Assembly (NCBI GenBank): GCA_900095095.1
Contig: FMBT01000292.1
Coordinates: 620,001 to 684,000 of the forward strand
DNA: 64,000 nt
Source of the DNA: Fragilariopsis cylindrus CCMP1102
Lineage: Eukaryota > Bacillariophyta > Bacillariophyceae > Bacillariales > Bacillariaceae
Direction: 5' to 3'
The notes under the pieces are model-generated. The model had not been told where the DNA came from, did not search any database, and saw nothing but the letters and a program-made list of their open reading frames with translations. Of this stretch, positions 45,790-58,053 are shown piece after piece; the stretch's first letter is position 1, and the number at the start of each line of letters is the position of its first letter. A program made the translations under genes and the position numbers.

Positions 45790-46932
45790 ATACCCATTTG
45801 CTGTAAACAATTTCCTTCAGTGATGGCTAATCAGATGTATTATACATACCCACAATAGCCCCAGATTTTCAAATGTTCTGCTGATCCCCTGTTCGATTAT
45901 AAGAAAATGTATATCTAATTAATTAAATGACCTAGATAGTGCATTACAATGTTATTTTACGTTAGTATAGAACTATTAGATCACCTTTTACACACATCTG
46001 CACCAGCTACAAGTGTTTCTACTAGAGTTGAGCTGATTCTAAAATGAGTATTTAGGTCCTACAAATCATGCGCCAGCTCTGTTGAGATACCTATCGATAC
46101 AGTTAGTTAGTTGATGTCGCACCCAATAATGTGGGGATATAAATGGTTTGAGACCACCAACAATGTTAGTTGTCGGTACAGAGCTCTAATAATTGACTAA
46201 CTACTCCACCCCCTACATATGTCATCATACTAGTACAATAGGCCTCCATACACAGGCAGGTAATAATATTATGATATACTGTATGATATGGATTTTTCTT
46301 ACTGTATTTTGTATTTAGCAATACTATCCTTTAGGGGTTGATTCCTAAATATCTACTTTTCCCCCGAAATTGCAGACTTTCTTTGAAAGCTGCTTTACAG
46401 TACGTAGAAGAACGTAGTCGCTTAAGAAGTACTCAATCGTAATGATGACGCATTCGTGGAGGTAAATTTTTTCCCCGTTAAGTAAACGGACAGCTCGGCC
46501 ACATCACACAAAGGCAATCAAGTTGTCAACTCTAACTTTTCGCCTTTTTTAAATAATTTTGTGGTGACCTGTATGTGTTTTCGGTTGGAGTACGCACGAG
46601 ATGTCGCGTAAAATTTCATTTGAGGTGTCAAGTTTTCAGAAAACAATCATCAATAGATCGCACATATGCACATCTTCGAGCCTTCGAGCCAAAAAGCATT
46701 CCGAAATTCTGATGTAATTGGTCGAATTTCTATTCCAATAACATGAAAATATGCATCGATCCTAAACCACAAAAAAGAAAACATCAACAGCTTTGTACGA
46801 TCATTCACAGCTTTTGCCCTCATTATTTTAACTTCGATGAATATCTTAAATACCTTTCATATATCTCATCGTACTCATACATTACCAAAAACTCACTGTA
46901 GCGACTAACTACTCCCAACAAAGAAGACCACA
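45790..46932. other. Intergenic, 1.1 kb
   Basis: AT-rich sequence between the dioxygenase and HSF genes. I find no supportable coding frame or RNA gene. The last 150 bases upstream of 46933 probably carry the HSF promoter. Confidence 0.45.
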
Positions 46933-47804
46933 ATGAATCCCATACATACAGCAACAACTATGTCAGCCGTGGAAGGCGCTCTTTCATCTAATCTCCTGGC
47001 TCTTTCCTATCCTCGAACAGGAAAGCGTGGTGTGCCTCAGCAATTTGCTCGTAGACTCTATGAAATGCTGCAGAGCGAATCGAAGCTAGCAATTACATCC
47101 CCCAATCAAACTGTTTTCATTTCTTGGTCAGAATCAGGTCTTGCATTTCGCATTCATGATGTGGATGGATTCACTTCTTCCGTTTTACCGAAGTATTTTC
47201 GAACAAAAAAGTTCAGTTCCTTCCAAAGAAATTTAAACTTGGTAAGTACCAATCGGCTCACTCACTCGACTGCATACCAGTGCAGTGGGAAATACGATAT
47301 ACCCACAGTGTTACAAATGAACTCGCTCATCTCACGCACTCTTTTCCTCTTTGTTGATTATTGCAGTACGGATTTGCCAAAATGCGGAGGGGTCCAGATA
47401 CAGATAAGTACGCCCATCAATCCTTCACTCGGGGCAATCCTGAATTGCTCTTGCATATACGGAAGAGCTCATCAGCTTCCCGTCGGAAGATGTCGGCTGC
47501 TTCCATCATTAGTGATGATAGTAGTGATTCTTCAGGCAGCAGCAGCACGAGAAAGCGAGATGCGAATAGCGAGACTACATTATCTCCTATCATATCACCA
47601 AGAACCATAGTGGATCCTTTCCTGTCAAAAACGGATACATCGTCTACTTTGCTAAGCTATGAACGCAACACGAACCAAACTTGGTTGACCTTTCGCAACC
47701 AGCCTTTGATATCCAAGATGTCGACATGTTTACCGAGAACAAGTGGTGGAGGTGCAGGAAGACTCGATCTTTTGGCTTTGGCTGTTGAGCACGCTACGTT
47801 CTAG
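46933..47804 (+). CDS. Heat-shock-factor-type DNA-binding protein
   Basis: Two exons, 46933-47241 and 47367-47804, joined in phase 0 by a 125-bp GTAAGT...CAG intron, giving 248 residues. The splice rebuilds the HSF winged-helix: VPQQFARRLYEML, ISWSESGLAFRIHD, LPKYFRTKKFSSFQRNLNL, then YGFAKMRRGPDTDKYAHQSF. The intron sits in the recognition-helix/turn region, a position often used in HSF genes. The family is greatly expanded in diatoms and regulates stress and cell-cycle genes. Behind the domain is a Ser-rich tail with no obvious heptad-repeat oligomerisation region, so it may bind as a monomer or via partners. The start at 46933 is the first ATG; a second (MSAVEG) ten codons downstream is also plausible. 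Confidence 0.92.
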
Positions 47805-48239
47805 AGGGCTTTTATGGGGTTCTGTTATTCTATACAGAAAATGCTATCGAGAAGAATACGCATTTGACAGAAAAAAACTGTAAATAATTGGTCATGACGA
47901 GCATTCCTTACAAGAATGAGGATCGCCTTCATGCGAAGCATACTTTAGCCCCATGCACAAACCGCACGCACCATCTACCTCAATGCTAGATTACCATTAC
48001 ATGCTAATACTGATAAATAAACATCGCTACTGTATATATATATATATATATATATATATGACTTTACATTCTATTGAATACCTCTTTCTTGTATACAAAA
48101 TAAAAAGAGTGCACATAAAAGATAAAATAAATGCAAATAATAATGATCAAAAACGAAATAACCCTAAACATCACTATATTTCCTCATTGTATGAAGGCGT
48201 CTCTACACTGTACTGCACTGTATGTTACTTATGCTAACT
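47805..48239. other. Convergent gene ends
   Basis: 435 bases between the HSF and helicase stop codons. It contains (TA)n at about 48032-48059. No gene. Confidence 0.4.
48032..48059. repeat. (TA)n microsatellite
   Basis: About fourteen TA units. Similar tracts lie at 5850-5883, 33884-33901 and 55273-55293. Confidence 0.85.
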
Positions 48240-51200
48240 TTACGTTTCGCCTTTGAACACAGCGAGGGCAATTGATTTCATAGATGTTGGCTTTCTACAC
48301 TGTGGACAAGTATTGCTTCGACCAAGCCATTGTTGCCACTGATCAGTTTTTCAAACAAGCAAACAAAAGAGATACAATATATCAAATGAGTAGATACCGT
48401 GAGCATAACAGGTAGAAGAGTAACATCAATGTCAATAAACTACATGACAAATAAAATTTCGTGTTGTACATCCCCATTGATAATATCCAAAAATTTAATT
48501 CACTTACACACTGCAAACATGCCATATGGCCACATTCGGATACATATAGTTTCTCCAAACGAAGATCACATATAGTGCAGTTTATATTCTTCGGTGCATT
48601 AGATGAAAAAATCGTTTGTCGTATTTTCTCCACGCTACCAGCGTAGATATTAATATCTGATCCCGAATGACGAACAATGTTCTCCAATGATGAACCTGCC
48701 GGTGATTCCCCGCCTTGATTACACCGCTCGACATCCCTCTTTTTCTTATCTAATAGCGCACTTAGACTGTGTTTTCCCTGAATGGAAGTAGCACGCCCTT
48801 TAGCTTTGACGACTGGCATCTGAGTATTTGGTTTAGTCTTGGCATATGGATTCTTTGTTATCTTTATCTTCTTGCTTACATCTTGACGATGCGACGAACG
48901 TGAATCGGTAGGGGTTCTCTTTACTTTTAATCCGTTATGATGATCTTCGGGTTTCTCCAAAGCGGAAGCTTTAACACTGCTATATTTTCCTTCTTTTTCT
49001 TCTTTGGCTAGACTGTCTCCATTTTTACTAATAAGGTAGCCTTTACGAAAATGCTCACTTTTGACACTATCCTCTCCCATTCGAGCCTTTTCGCATGCTT
49101 TGATCTTTGACACATTTATAGAAGCTTTCACTTCGCCGATAAGATTTACGGTTACTCGCTGTAACTCAGAAGGTACGATATTCACAAACTGCGTCAAGGC
49201 TAATTTTGTAACTTTGTAATTTTTAACGATACGACCGAGGAGTTCCTCAAGCTTCTCAAGAAATTTCTTGAATGCATTTTCTTCGAACCAAACTTTCGTT
49301 AGTAATATCACACATTCCATGTGAAGTTTCATGTACTCTTCAGATGGAACAACCGATCTTAGTTCGTTTCGAATTAGTGATTTCCGAAAAATCAAGTGAA
49401 TAGTCAATTGTTCTCCATCCTTTACAAAATGCTTCGGAAGAAGTTGAAGAAGCGAAACAATAAGCTCGGGTTTTTGTTTCGTTGAACGATTATCGAAAGT
49501 TTCATGATTAAGAATGATTTGGATTATCTCCCGAGCCGCACTCATGAATTCCTTTCGATGTTTCTGCTGTGTATACTTTTTCATTGAAACTACAGCTTTT
49601 TTAATTGAATCAAATTCATCTCGAGTCATAGTTGACTTGACACGATGAAAGAATTGCGCAGCAGGTGAACTGCCAGGACTCTTGGTTTGGATAACATTTG
49701 GTTTGTGACCATGACTGGCGGAGGACGGCATCAGAGGCTTCTGCACTGATTGTGGTTGCGAGTGAGAATGTGCACTATTTTTTTCCTTTTGCGGCTGTAC
49801 GTCCTTACCCACTTGCATCATAGTAGCATTTGTCATATCTACACGTGCAATGACTCGTTGTGGATCAATGTAGCTTTTATCGATATAATCATCCCCTTTC
49901 GTCTCGACTCTAGTCTCTTTTTCCTCGGAAGTTCTGATGAAAGCGATCTTCGTAATGTCGTCCTCGTTAGCCAATAAACCAAAATGGGTGTTCTCCTTTC
50001 CTTCGTTTTCGTATTTGAGAATCATCGAAACGTTTGTAGGCTTCCGAGGGGGCGATTGCGCGGTCATTAAGTCCTCCTCTTCTTTTTGCTCTTTTTCTTT
50101 TGCTTTTAAGTAGAATTGAGCCAGTTTTTGGGTAGTTTGACCAAAGCCGTTGTCTGGGAGAATATGAGGCCTTATCCACTTGCTGAGACCGTTTTGATTG
50201 CCAGGAAGTCCAAAGCGAGAGTCCATTAAAAGCACGGCACCATAATCACGTTTGTTACGAATCACACGACCAATAGCCTGATTCACAGCCCTATGGGCCT
50301 GCTGCGTATACCACTCATGACCCGAGAGAGAGGAGTTTTCCTTTCGCTCGTTTCCCTTGAACCCACCGTTGGTCGACGCCTTCGCATTTTGCTTGGCTTT
50401 ATTTTGGTCAAGGAATTCTCGTTTCATCTTTACCTTAGGATCGAAAGATGGAGCAAATGGCAACCCTGTTATGATCACAGCTCGACACATCTCATCTGCA
50501 AAATCTATTCCCTCACTAATTTTTCCTCGACAAACTCCAAATAGGGCAACACCTTTCGATTTGGGCAGATTGAGGAATCTGTGAAATTCTGCGATAGCAT
50601 CTGGTAGATCTGAAGATGATCTCGGTTCAACAACAATTGCCTTATGTGAGAGGAGACGCTTCCACGGCGTCGAATTCGTCTGTTTTGATGTAGATTCCGT
50701 AGCTATCTGTGGAAAGGAATACCTAGCAGTATTCGCAGATCCACTCTTAAGCTGGCGTGCGGCAAAGAAGTTGCTTGCCGTACCATTAGTTTTGCTGAAA
50801 GATCGAGAAGGTGCGGGCCCTCCCCATCGTTCGATGGAAGTTTCCATCACTCCATAACTCGGAAAGAATACGAGCATACCGCAAGGAATGACACGACTAA
50901 GACTGGCTAAGGTATTTCCAAGTTCCACATAATATTCGTTACTTTGGCGTCGTTCATACGAGCTGGTAAGTAGCTTATTACTCACTCCTTGTCCAATCAC
51001 TCTTACGTGCATTTGATCTTCGGAAATAATGTGAGGATTCTCTAACCGATTAGGAAAGGGAAGATCTAATTCCAACGCATAACTTTCAAGGGGGCTTAAT
51101 GTTCCGGACGTCACAATAATAGATCGAACATTTAAATTAGCGAGTTCGCGCATGGCCTCGGAAGGAGCAAAGCACCAATATGAAAGTGTTCGGCCACCGT

Positions 51201-52632
51201 TGCCGCCGCCTTTGAATGATGATGATGATGATGACGACGACGTTGGGCCAGGTGCCGTTTTTTGTGATTGACTCAAATGAACTCTGTACGACTGTGTCTT
51301 AGCCTGACATCTTGACTCAGTTCGTTCCCCAAAGACTCGTTTCATACACTGAACAAAGAGTTCCAATTTCGGCGCGCCGTTGGAGTTACCTCCCCGTATC
51401 TCCATAAACATATCAAGAATCTTTTTAATTTCTTTTAGTACCAGTTGATGATTGTCAAAATTGATTTGTGCTCCCTGTTCAAATATCTCCAAAATTCTAT
51501 CGCCTTGGTATGATGTTGCTTGTTGCGGTAATCCCTTCAGAATGTGTTCTTCAAAATTAAGAAATACAGCTTTCAGCCTAACCAAATTCTGTACATTCAC
51601 ATCCTCAAAACGATCCGGATAGGACTCGACCAAATTTAATGCCTTGTCAATTTCGCTCATACAACCGGCAATATCCTTCGAGGAGATATCAAAGGATGCC
51701 GAATCGCTAGCAAAAGACTCTAGATTGTGTGCCTCATCAAATATGATCACTGCATTATCCCAAGGGATATCTGATAGAGTAGTTGTTCTAGCATCCTTGT
51801 CAAATAAATAATTATATGGCACCAAAATCAAGTCGGCGTCTTCCACTAGGCTGCGTGTATAGTAAAAGGGGCAAACTTGGTGTGATTTTCCCATTGATAC
51901 CAAATCTTCCATATCCATAACAGGTTGTGTCCCTAACCAACCGCCTTGAGATGATTCATTCGACGGTGCCTTAAAGCCTTCTACTTTGTTTTTGAATCTA
52001 CATCGTCGATCCTTATTCAATACCGAACAGTCGTGGTTGATGGTTGAAGCAGCGGATGTTCCATCGGCCTTTTTGACTTTAGGATTGACACAAAATTGTT
52101 CCCTTGAACCAAGAACTGCGTGTTTGGGCCTGTATCGTGTATTACGAAGTTCTCGAACAACCTGGGATAGCTGGGAGTGTGTACGAGAAGCGTAAATGAT
52201 AGTGGGGACCCTCCGCGACCGATGTTGTGTCGGTTCTTGCTGTTGCAGTGCCGCCGCAGCAGCAGCGGTCGCCGAAGAGGATGAGCCAAAATCGCCGTTC
52301 GGTTTAATATTAAGATCTTTCGCTTGTTCTCGTTGCCAGGCAAGAGCAGAACAAAGTAAGCACAAAGTCTTTCCTGTCCCCGTTGGACTTTCTAAAAGCG
52401 CATTCTCAGATCTATTCAACGCATCCAGAACTTTTTCCATGTAATCTTGTTGACATTTATAGGGCTGGAATGGGAAATGGATCGGTACACCTCGTAATTC
52501 TATAGTAGTAGGTGGTGATACCACCCGATTGGTGGGTTTTCTCTGTCGCTGTCGCTGTTCTGCCGATGCCGATGCTGATGCTGATGCCGACCTGCTTTTC
52601 GTGCTAGCAGTTTTATTTCGGTGAGCTTTCAT
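48240..52632 (-). CDS. RTEL1: RTEL1-like Fe-S DNA helicase with C-terminal RING
   Basis: Two exons on the minus strand, 52632-48508 and 48338-48240, with a 169-bp GTAAG...CAG intron, giving about 1,407 residues. XPD-family helicase: Walker A SPTGTGKT (82-89), Fe-S cluster cysteines around residues 157-265, DEAH (about 299), and motif VI QAIGRVIRNKRDYG (about 785). From about residue 1,010 come two harmonin-N-like helical domains (FFHRVKSTMTRDEFDSIKKA; SVVPSEEYMKLHMECVILL), as in vertebrate and plant RTEL1. The C-terminal zinc finger is split by the intron: exon 1 gives NCTICDLRLEKLYVSECGHM then ACLQC, and exon 2 gives WQQWLGRSNTCPQCRKPTS, completing a RING of the C3HC4 type. RTEL1 dismantles D-loops, telomere T-loops and G-quadruplexes. 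I see no PIP box. Without the short last exon the RING would appear truncated. Confidence 0.93.
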
Positions 52633-53524
52633 AATGAACGAACGCTGTTATTGTATCATCACAATCACCAATGAGTTTTCAACGTAGCTTTGAGTTACTA
52701 CCATACATCGCCATTTATTCTATTTCGGTAACAATTTTATGTCAAATTGTTGAGGATCATTTATTTTTATTTTTGCTTTTGCTTTGTTTTCTTTTATCAT
52801 CGTTTGTCGTGTCTGGTCAATTTAATAATTTGGCGCGAGTAAAAAACCCTCCTATCATGTCAAAGGATAGGGTTTTAATGCTTATCTATATCGTGTGCAC
52901 GAGAAAGTATGTGTGTGTGGGGGGGGGGGGGGTATTTTTTGCTTTGTTTTATCATCGTATCCCCTCCCCCCAGTCATATCATGTAAAAGGATTGGGTTTT
53001 TTGTAAAGTTGAAGTGATGAGATACGCATTGCATCTGTTTGTGGCTACTGTAGGATACTGTAAAATTAGTAGTCTTTCTTTTGTGTGTGCTTTCTTTGTC
53101 CTCGTAAACATCAAATCACCTCATAATCCTAATTTAAAAAGGTAAGTTTAATTGAACAAGGAATGTCAGTACGGGAGGGGATTAGTAGCCACTTCCAGTT
53201 GTTTGGAAGTTATTGATACGGAAAAATACCGTAGATAGAAAGAGAGAGTGAGAGATAGAGAGATTGGTCGATTTCGTTTGAGGGACTTGTGTATCTTCGG
53301 ATTTTGACGGAAAGTGTGGAGAGAAGGGTTGAGCAGAAGAAATACACCTGGAATAGAACGGCTCGTGCTACTAGTATATTTAAGGTGTGGTTGACCTCCC
53401 CTAATGTTTCCTAAATTCTGGCTTTTATTCTAATAAGTTTTTCTACTGCTCTTTGATTCGATTGTTGCTGCATACCGATACAGATTTTCCTTTATTAAAA
53501 TAAAACAAAAATATACACATTACA
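52633..53524. other. Divergent promoters of RTEL1-like and FCP genes
   Basis: 892 bases. It contains a 14-base G run at 52919-52932, GA-rich sequence near 53240-53265 and a TATA-like TAGTATATTTAAGG at about 53391, 120-130 bases before the FCP start. The FCP promoter should be light-regulated, but I see no certain motif. Confidence 0.45.
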
Positions 53525-54145
53525 ATGAAGCTTGTACTCGCCGCCCTCCTTGCCGGTTCTGCCGCCGCCTTTGCCCCTACACAACAGGCACAGTCATCTA
53601 CCGCCTTGAATGTCAACGAACTTGAGATCGGTATGACTGCCCCATTAGGTGTCTATGATCCTCTTGGATGGTTAGAAACCCAACCAGAATCCTTCGAACG
53701 TCGTCGTGCTGTCGAACGTAAGCACGGACGTGTCGCTATGGCGGCCGTTGTTGGAGTTATCGTCCACAACAATCACATCACCTTTGATGGATACCTATCA
53801 ACATCTCTTGACCTAAAATTCTCCGATATTCCTACCGGTGTTGATGGAATTCGTGCCATCCCAACCGCAGGTCTATGTCAAATCCTTGCCTTCTTTGCTC
53901 TTGTTGAACTTGCATGGATGCCTGCTTCACAATACGACGGAGATTACGGTGTTGGTTGGTTCGGAGAGAACCTCAACCCAGAAGAAAAGTCACGCAAGCT
54001 TAATGCTGAAATCAACAATGGAAGAGCCGCTATGATGGGAATTATGGGTAACATGGTTGTTGAAGTTATGACCGGACAAACCATGTACGAACAATACTCT
54101 GCTGGACACGTCTCACCTTTCGGAGATGGTGCCGGTGTTTTCTAA
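53525..54145 (+). CDS. Fucoxanthin-chlorophyll a/c light-harvesting protein
   Basis: A 206-residue single-exon frame. The signal peptide ends GSAAAFAPTQ, the ASAFAP-type cleavage site that sends diatom proteins through the ER into the plastid. LHC hallmarks: helix 1 ERKHGRVAMAAVVG, with the Glu-Arg pair that binds chlorophyll; helix 2 around ILAFFALVELAWM; helix 3 EINNGRAAMMGIMGN. The pre-helix segment TAPLGVYDPLGW is the FCP N-terminal pigment-binding motif. It binds fucoxanthin and chlorophylls a and c in thylakoid antenna complexes. It differs from the two FCPs to the right (56613, 62786), which lack the TAPLG motif and keep introns. I place it in the Lhcf/Lhcr-like FCPs without choosing the subfamily. 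Confidence 0.95.
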   Translation: MKLVLAALLAGSAAAFAPTQQAQSSTALNVNELEIGMTAPLGVYDPLGWLETQPESFERRRAVERKHGRVAMAAVVGVIVHNNHITFDGYLSTSLDLKFSDIPTGVDGIRAIPTAGLCQILAFFALVELAWMPASQYDGDYGVGWFGENLNPEEKSRKLNAEINNGRAAMMGIMGNMVVEVMTGQTMYEQYSAGHVSPFGDGAGVF

Positions 54146-54787
54146 GCTTTTTTTGTATCATTAGAGCAGTATACTAATTGTAACTAAGACTATCTAATTT
54201 TGACATACATATATCTTTCATTTTTTAAACTAAACATTATATTAATTTGGAAAAGCATGTCTTCTACACGGAACAACATGCAAGAACAAATGTTGTATGA
54301 ACTGTCTTCGTCTTCAAATAGATTCCAAAATTCGTCGTCATTTAATAAGGGGATTTAAATGCCGTTTCTGCATGATACCGGTTTTAGAATTGTTCTCAAT
54401 ACAGGTCTTTTCTTCGCCCTCACCCCAGTTCCTTACCATCAAATACAGTGGTTATCCACTGAGTATGAATAGCAAGGTGAATTTAGCCTCATCCCAGGCC
54501 CTGCTTCATCTAGTACATTTAGTTCTCGGCTCATATTGTGAAAATTGAGTTTTTGCGACAGAAACAGGCGGATTCTACGAAGCTTAAGTCGTTTCGTTCA
54601 TCCCAATTCGTCTCAATGTACTATTTGATGATGTACCGTAATAATGGATAGAACCAATAAATAAACTAGACTAAGATATATAATAGACAAATGATTCGAT
54701 TCGATTCGATTCGATTCGATTCGATTCGATTCGATTCGATTCATTTAATTTAAATTTACTTTACTTTTTTATATACTATATTTTCCT
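54146..54787. other. Convergent gene ends with ATTCG satellite
   Basis: 642 bases between the FCP and signal peptidase stops. About ten tandem ATTCG pentamers lie at 54691-54741. No gene seen. Confidence 0.5.
54691..54741. repeat. (ATTCG)n microsatellite
   Basis: About ten perfect tandem copies of the pentamer GATTC/ATTCG. Confidence 0.92.
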
Positions 54788-55920
54788 TCAATACATTCCC
54801 GTGTTACCAACCCTCCATGGAGGCCAATAAATAAATACAGCTCTACCGATGACATTCTTTTTGGGTAAAAATCCCCAAATATGTCCATCTAAACTATGAT
54901 TCCGATTATCACCAAGTACTAAAACATTTTCAGGTGGGACCTTGACGGGACCAAACTCATATTTGGCATCCTCAGCGGTGAAGGGTTCATCCTGTTCGTC
55001 ACCATTTACAAAGAGTTTACCACCCTTAACTTCAACCTCATCACCCTGAACATGCATTAAAGTTAAAACAAAGTAGAAAAGAAATTGAGTTAGAGAATTA
55101 TATACAGGAAAATATTTATAAGAAAAGAATAGTGTATCAAATCAAATCAAATCAAATCGATTTGAATTGAATGCATTGGACATGCTACTATTGGATAATA
55201 ATAATGTTTTATCATTGATTGATTCGTTTCTTCATCATCATCCTCCACCACCTCCTCTTCATCGTGTCACATAATATATATATATATATATAGGATATGG
55301 CGATCGGTACGTACCTCAATAGCAACAATTCTCTTTATGAGTGCCTCCTTAGCACGAGCAGTACTTTGTCCATAATCACCGACGATAATATCTCGAAAAG
55401 ATTCAGGTGGATTAAATACAACAACCTCCTGTCGATAAAATGGTGAGATCCGTTTTGTTACTTTTTCAACAGCAAGTTGATCACCAACGTCAAAGGTTGG
55501 AAACATCGATAATGATGGTATGTATCGTGGTTCAATAATTGTAAATCGTAATGCTAATGCAATAAATAGACTAACAAAGTACGTCTTTACATCATCTTGA
55601 CCTTCAGCAGATTTCAACCATCGTTGAAATTGTTCAATGATTGATGGCGAATCGTTACCATTATTGTTATTATCTGGTTCCTCAGTCCATTGGTCATCTG
55701 AATCTTCTTCGGCGGCAGATAATATCAATCGTATTCCGCCATGATATTGTTTTGTTGTTGATTGTGGTCGTTGCTGCTGCTGCAGCTGCTGCTGTGATGA
55801 TATCCGCCGATACGATGAAAACGATGATACTGGAGATTGAAAAGCATCACAAGTGTACACAATATTCAACCCTATAAGCAGTATAGAGCATAGGCAGCAG
55901 ATAAAAGAAGAAGAATTCAT
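54788..55920 (-). CDS. Plastid type I signal peptidase (Plsp1/TPP-like)
   Basis: Two exons on the minus strand, 55920-55315 and 55045-54788, joined in phase 0 (RIVAIE to GDEVEV) by a 269-bp GTACGT...CAG intron, giving 287 residues. The start chosen, MNSSSFICC, begins a signal peptide that ends CDAFQSP, a diatom plastid-import cleavage type; a further ATG 17 codons upstream is open but would bury the leader. The catalytic Ser is in PSLSMFPT and the general-base Lys in EALIKRIV; VLGDNRNHSLDGHIWG is the conserved box E, followed by the YWPP-containing C-terminus found in thylakoidal processing peptidases. A membrane segment (YFVSLFIALALRFTII) precedes the catalytic Ser. The enzyme cleaves lumen-targeting presequences in thylakoid or envelope membranes. 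Confidence 0.92.
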
Positions 55921-56612
55921 GGTGGACGAGAAATGGCCTTTGTTTCTTCCTCTTTCCTTTTTCTGTCCCACTTTGAATTCAATTCTTACTTCAATTTACT
56001 TGGTATTGTTGTTCAAGACAATTTCACTTCAGCAATAGATAATTTCACTTCAGCAATAGATTCAATCAAATTCTATTCATACAACCCGCTCTGCACCTCT
56101 TTCGCCGATACCCAATCGACTACAAGTGGCAATCCCCTCTCGAGTTGTAAAAGATCCCGCCCTGTTAAGAATAAAATTGATGATTGTGGCGACAAGCAGT
56201 TCTTAGCACTAGCCCTAGTTTCTTTACTATCCGCACTTTATCGTCGCTGCCAATCAAAACAATCAAAGAAACGTGGAGCATGGATTTGATGGCTTTTGAA
56301 GATTTACAAAATCAATCACGTGATATTGAGTCACTAGTCGATACGAACCTCTCACGGTTGGATGCAAGAAGGACAAAAAGATTCTCGCGATCTTCGTGCT
56401 CGAATGTTCAACAAACAAACCTGCTGATGTTTCCTGCTTGACAACAAAATACCATGTAAACTCGTGCTTTTTTTGACACTTGAGATCACGAAAAAATGAA
56501 ATACGACAGGAGTAGTACGTACAAGATACGGTAACATTGTTTCTATTGTTCCTAGACAATTAATTATACATAATTTTAATCTCTAACACCCCAAACAAAA
56601 AATCCTAACAAA
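55921..56612. other. Divergent promoter, signal peptidase/FCP
   Basis: 692 bases between a minus-strand and a plus-strand gene. It contains a 20-base direct repeat (AATTTCACTTCAGCAATAGA) near 56021-56060. Open frames here show no family features. Confidence 0.45.
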
Positions 56613-57495
56613 ATGAAGTCCGCTATCTTACTATCTCTTGTAGCCTCGGCCTCGGCCTTTGCTCCTGCTCCAACGAATTCCCGCGCTTCGGTTGCTGTTC
56701 AAGAATCGAAGGCTGATCTTGAGGCATTGGCCGCCGATCTTAACCCTATCGTTAAGTTTTATGATCCTTTGAACCTTGCCGAAGCTGAATTCTGGGGAAC
56801 AACAAATGAGGAAACTATTGGCTTTTTGCGTCATGCTGAAATCAAGTAAGTATAGTACACTGTAGTAGAAGAGTATTCGAGTATAGCAACGGCAGAATTA
56901 GAAATGAAAATCGAACCAATCAACTGACTAACAATATATCTCTCTCTTCTCGTTTTTCTTTAGACATGGACGTGTTGCTATGTTTGCCTTTGTTGGTTAC
57001 ATTGTTCACGCTAACGGTATCAAATTTCCATGGGCTATGCAAATGGATGGAACACCATTCCCTACCGGTACAAACCCACCAGAATTATGGGATCAAATTG
57101 GCGATTCTGCTAAGTGGCAAATTTTCTCTCTCATTGGATTTTTGGAATTCTGGTCGGAACTTAGTACTCCTAACCACAAACATTACATGAAGGGTGGCAA
57201 GCCTGGAGATTACCCAGACTTTGAATCTGGTCCTGATGGAATCCCTCACCCTATCCCATTCAACTTTTATGATCCATTCAAATTGAGCAAAAACAAGAGT
57301 GAAGAATCGAAGGCTAAGGGACTTAAGGTTGAAATCAACAATGGACGACTAGCTCAACTTGGTATCTTTGGTTTCTTGTGTGAACAAACTATTCCTGGAT
57401 CTGTTCCATTGCTTTCTAAAATTGTGGAACCATACAGTGGCGAAGTTATGGCACCATTCAGTGAGAACGTTCTAGGTATGCCATTTGGAATGTAA
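56613..57495 (+). CDS. Fucoxanthin-chlorophyll a/c protein, two-exon paralog
   Basis: Two exons, 56613-56845 and 56964-57495, with a 118-bp GTAAGT...TAG intron, giving 254 residues. The leader is MKSAILLSLVASASAFAPAP, with a textbook ASAFAP site. The intron falls in the LHC helix-1 motif, between HAEIK and HGRVAMFAFVGY. Helix 2 follows (WQIFSLIGFLEFWSEL), and helix 3 is EINNGRLAQLGIFGFL. The loop between helices 1 and 2 has an MxxGTPFPTGTNPPELWDQ-type stretch seen in Lhcr-like and related FCPs. The gene is a paralog of the one at 62786: most of exon 2 and the 3' end are nearly identical in DNA, but this copy lacks the intron in the segment after DPF. Antenna function in thylakoids is a family inference. 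Confidence 0.95.
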
Positions 57496-58053
57496 ATAAT
57501 AATGTCCTTTTATTGTTTTCATCATCAATCATTACGTACAGTATAGTTATATACACGTTTGGCGAGACGAGAGAGACCCCTTCGGTGGGACATTGATATT
57601 TGTGTAGCAGTAGTGCACTAGCTACCAACCTGTCTTAAAGAAGAGTAGAGTTCCTTGTTTCTACTTCTTAATTCTTGACTATGACAAAAAATAGAAATGA
57701 CCATGCTAATAATTAAATATATATATTTTGTCAGAATTACTTATATTGAATAGTCTAGATATTATAGATAGGCAGCATTATGTACAATGTAGTATCTTAA
57801 TATCTTAAAGAGCATACGTAATTTGCTCGTAGACAAAGCCACATTCGATCGAATATAGTTAGTTTTATATTGTTATATTCAACATTGCGACTAGATTAGA
57901 TGATTTGCTTATCAGGAAAAAACTTTTCCTACAACCAAGCAGTCATGTCATTTTCACCACAAAAACCGATGAGAAAGAAAGTAGCTAATGTGACGTATTA
58001 TGATTTTAACAAGCTACAAATTAACAGTTAACAATTAAAGAGAAGAAAAATTC
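57496..58053. other. Intergenic, convergent gene ends
   Basis: 558 bases between the FCP and IQ/coiled-coil gene ends. AT-rich, no gene seen. Confidence 0.45.

Noticed and set aside
48382-48507. Hydrophobic C-terminal tail of the helicase
   Set aside because: It is intron read-through; splicing to 48338 completes the RING instead.
55933-56289. 118-codon plus-strand frame upstream of an FCP gene
   Set aside because: Compositionally odd, contains a direct repeat, and has no recognisable motif. It sits in the divergent promoter.
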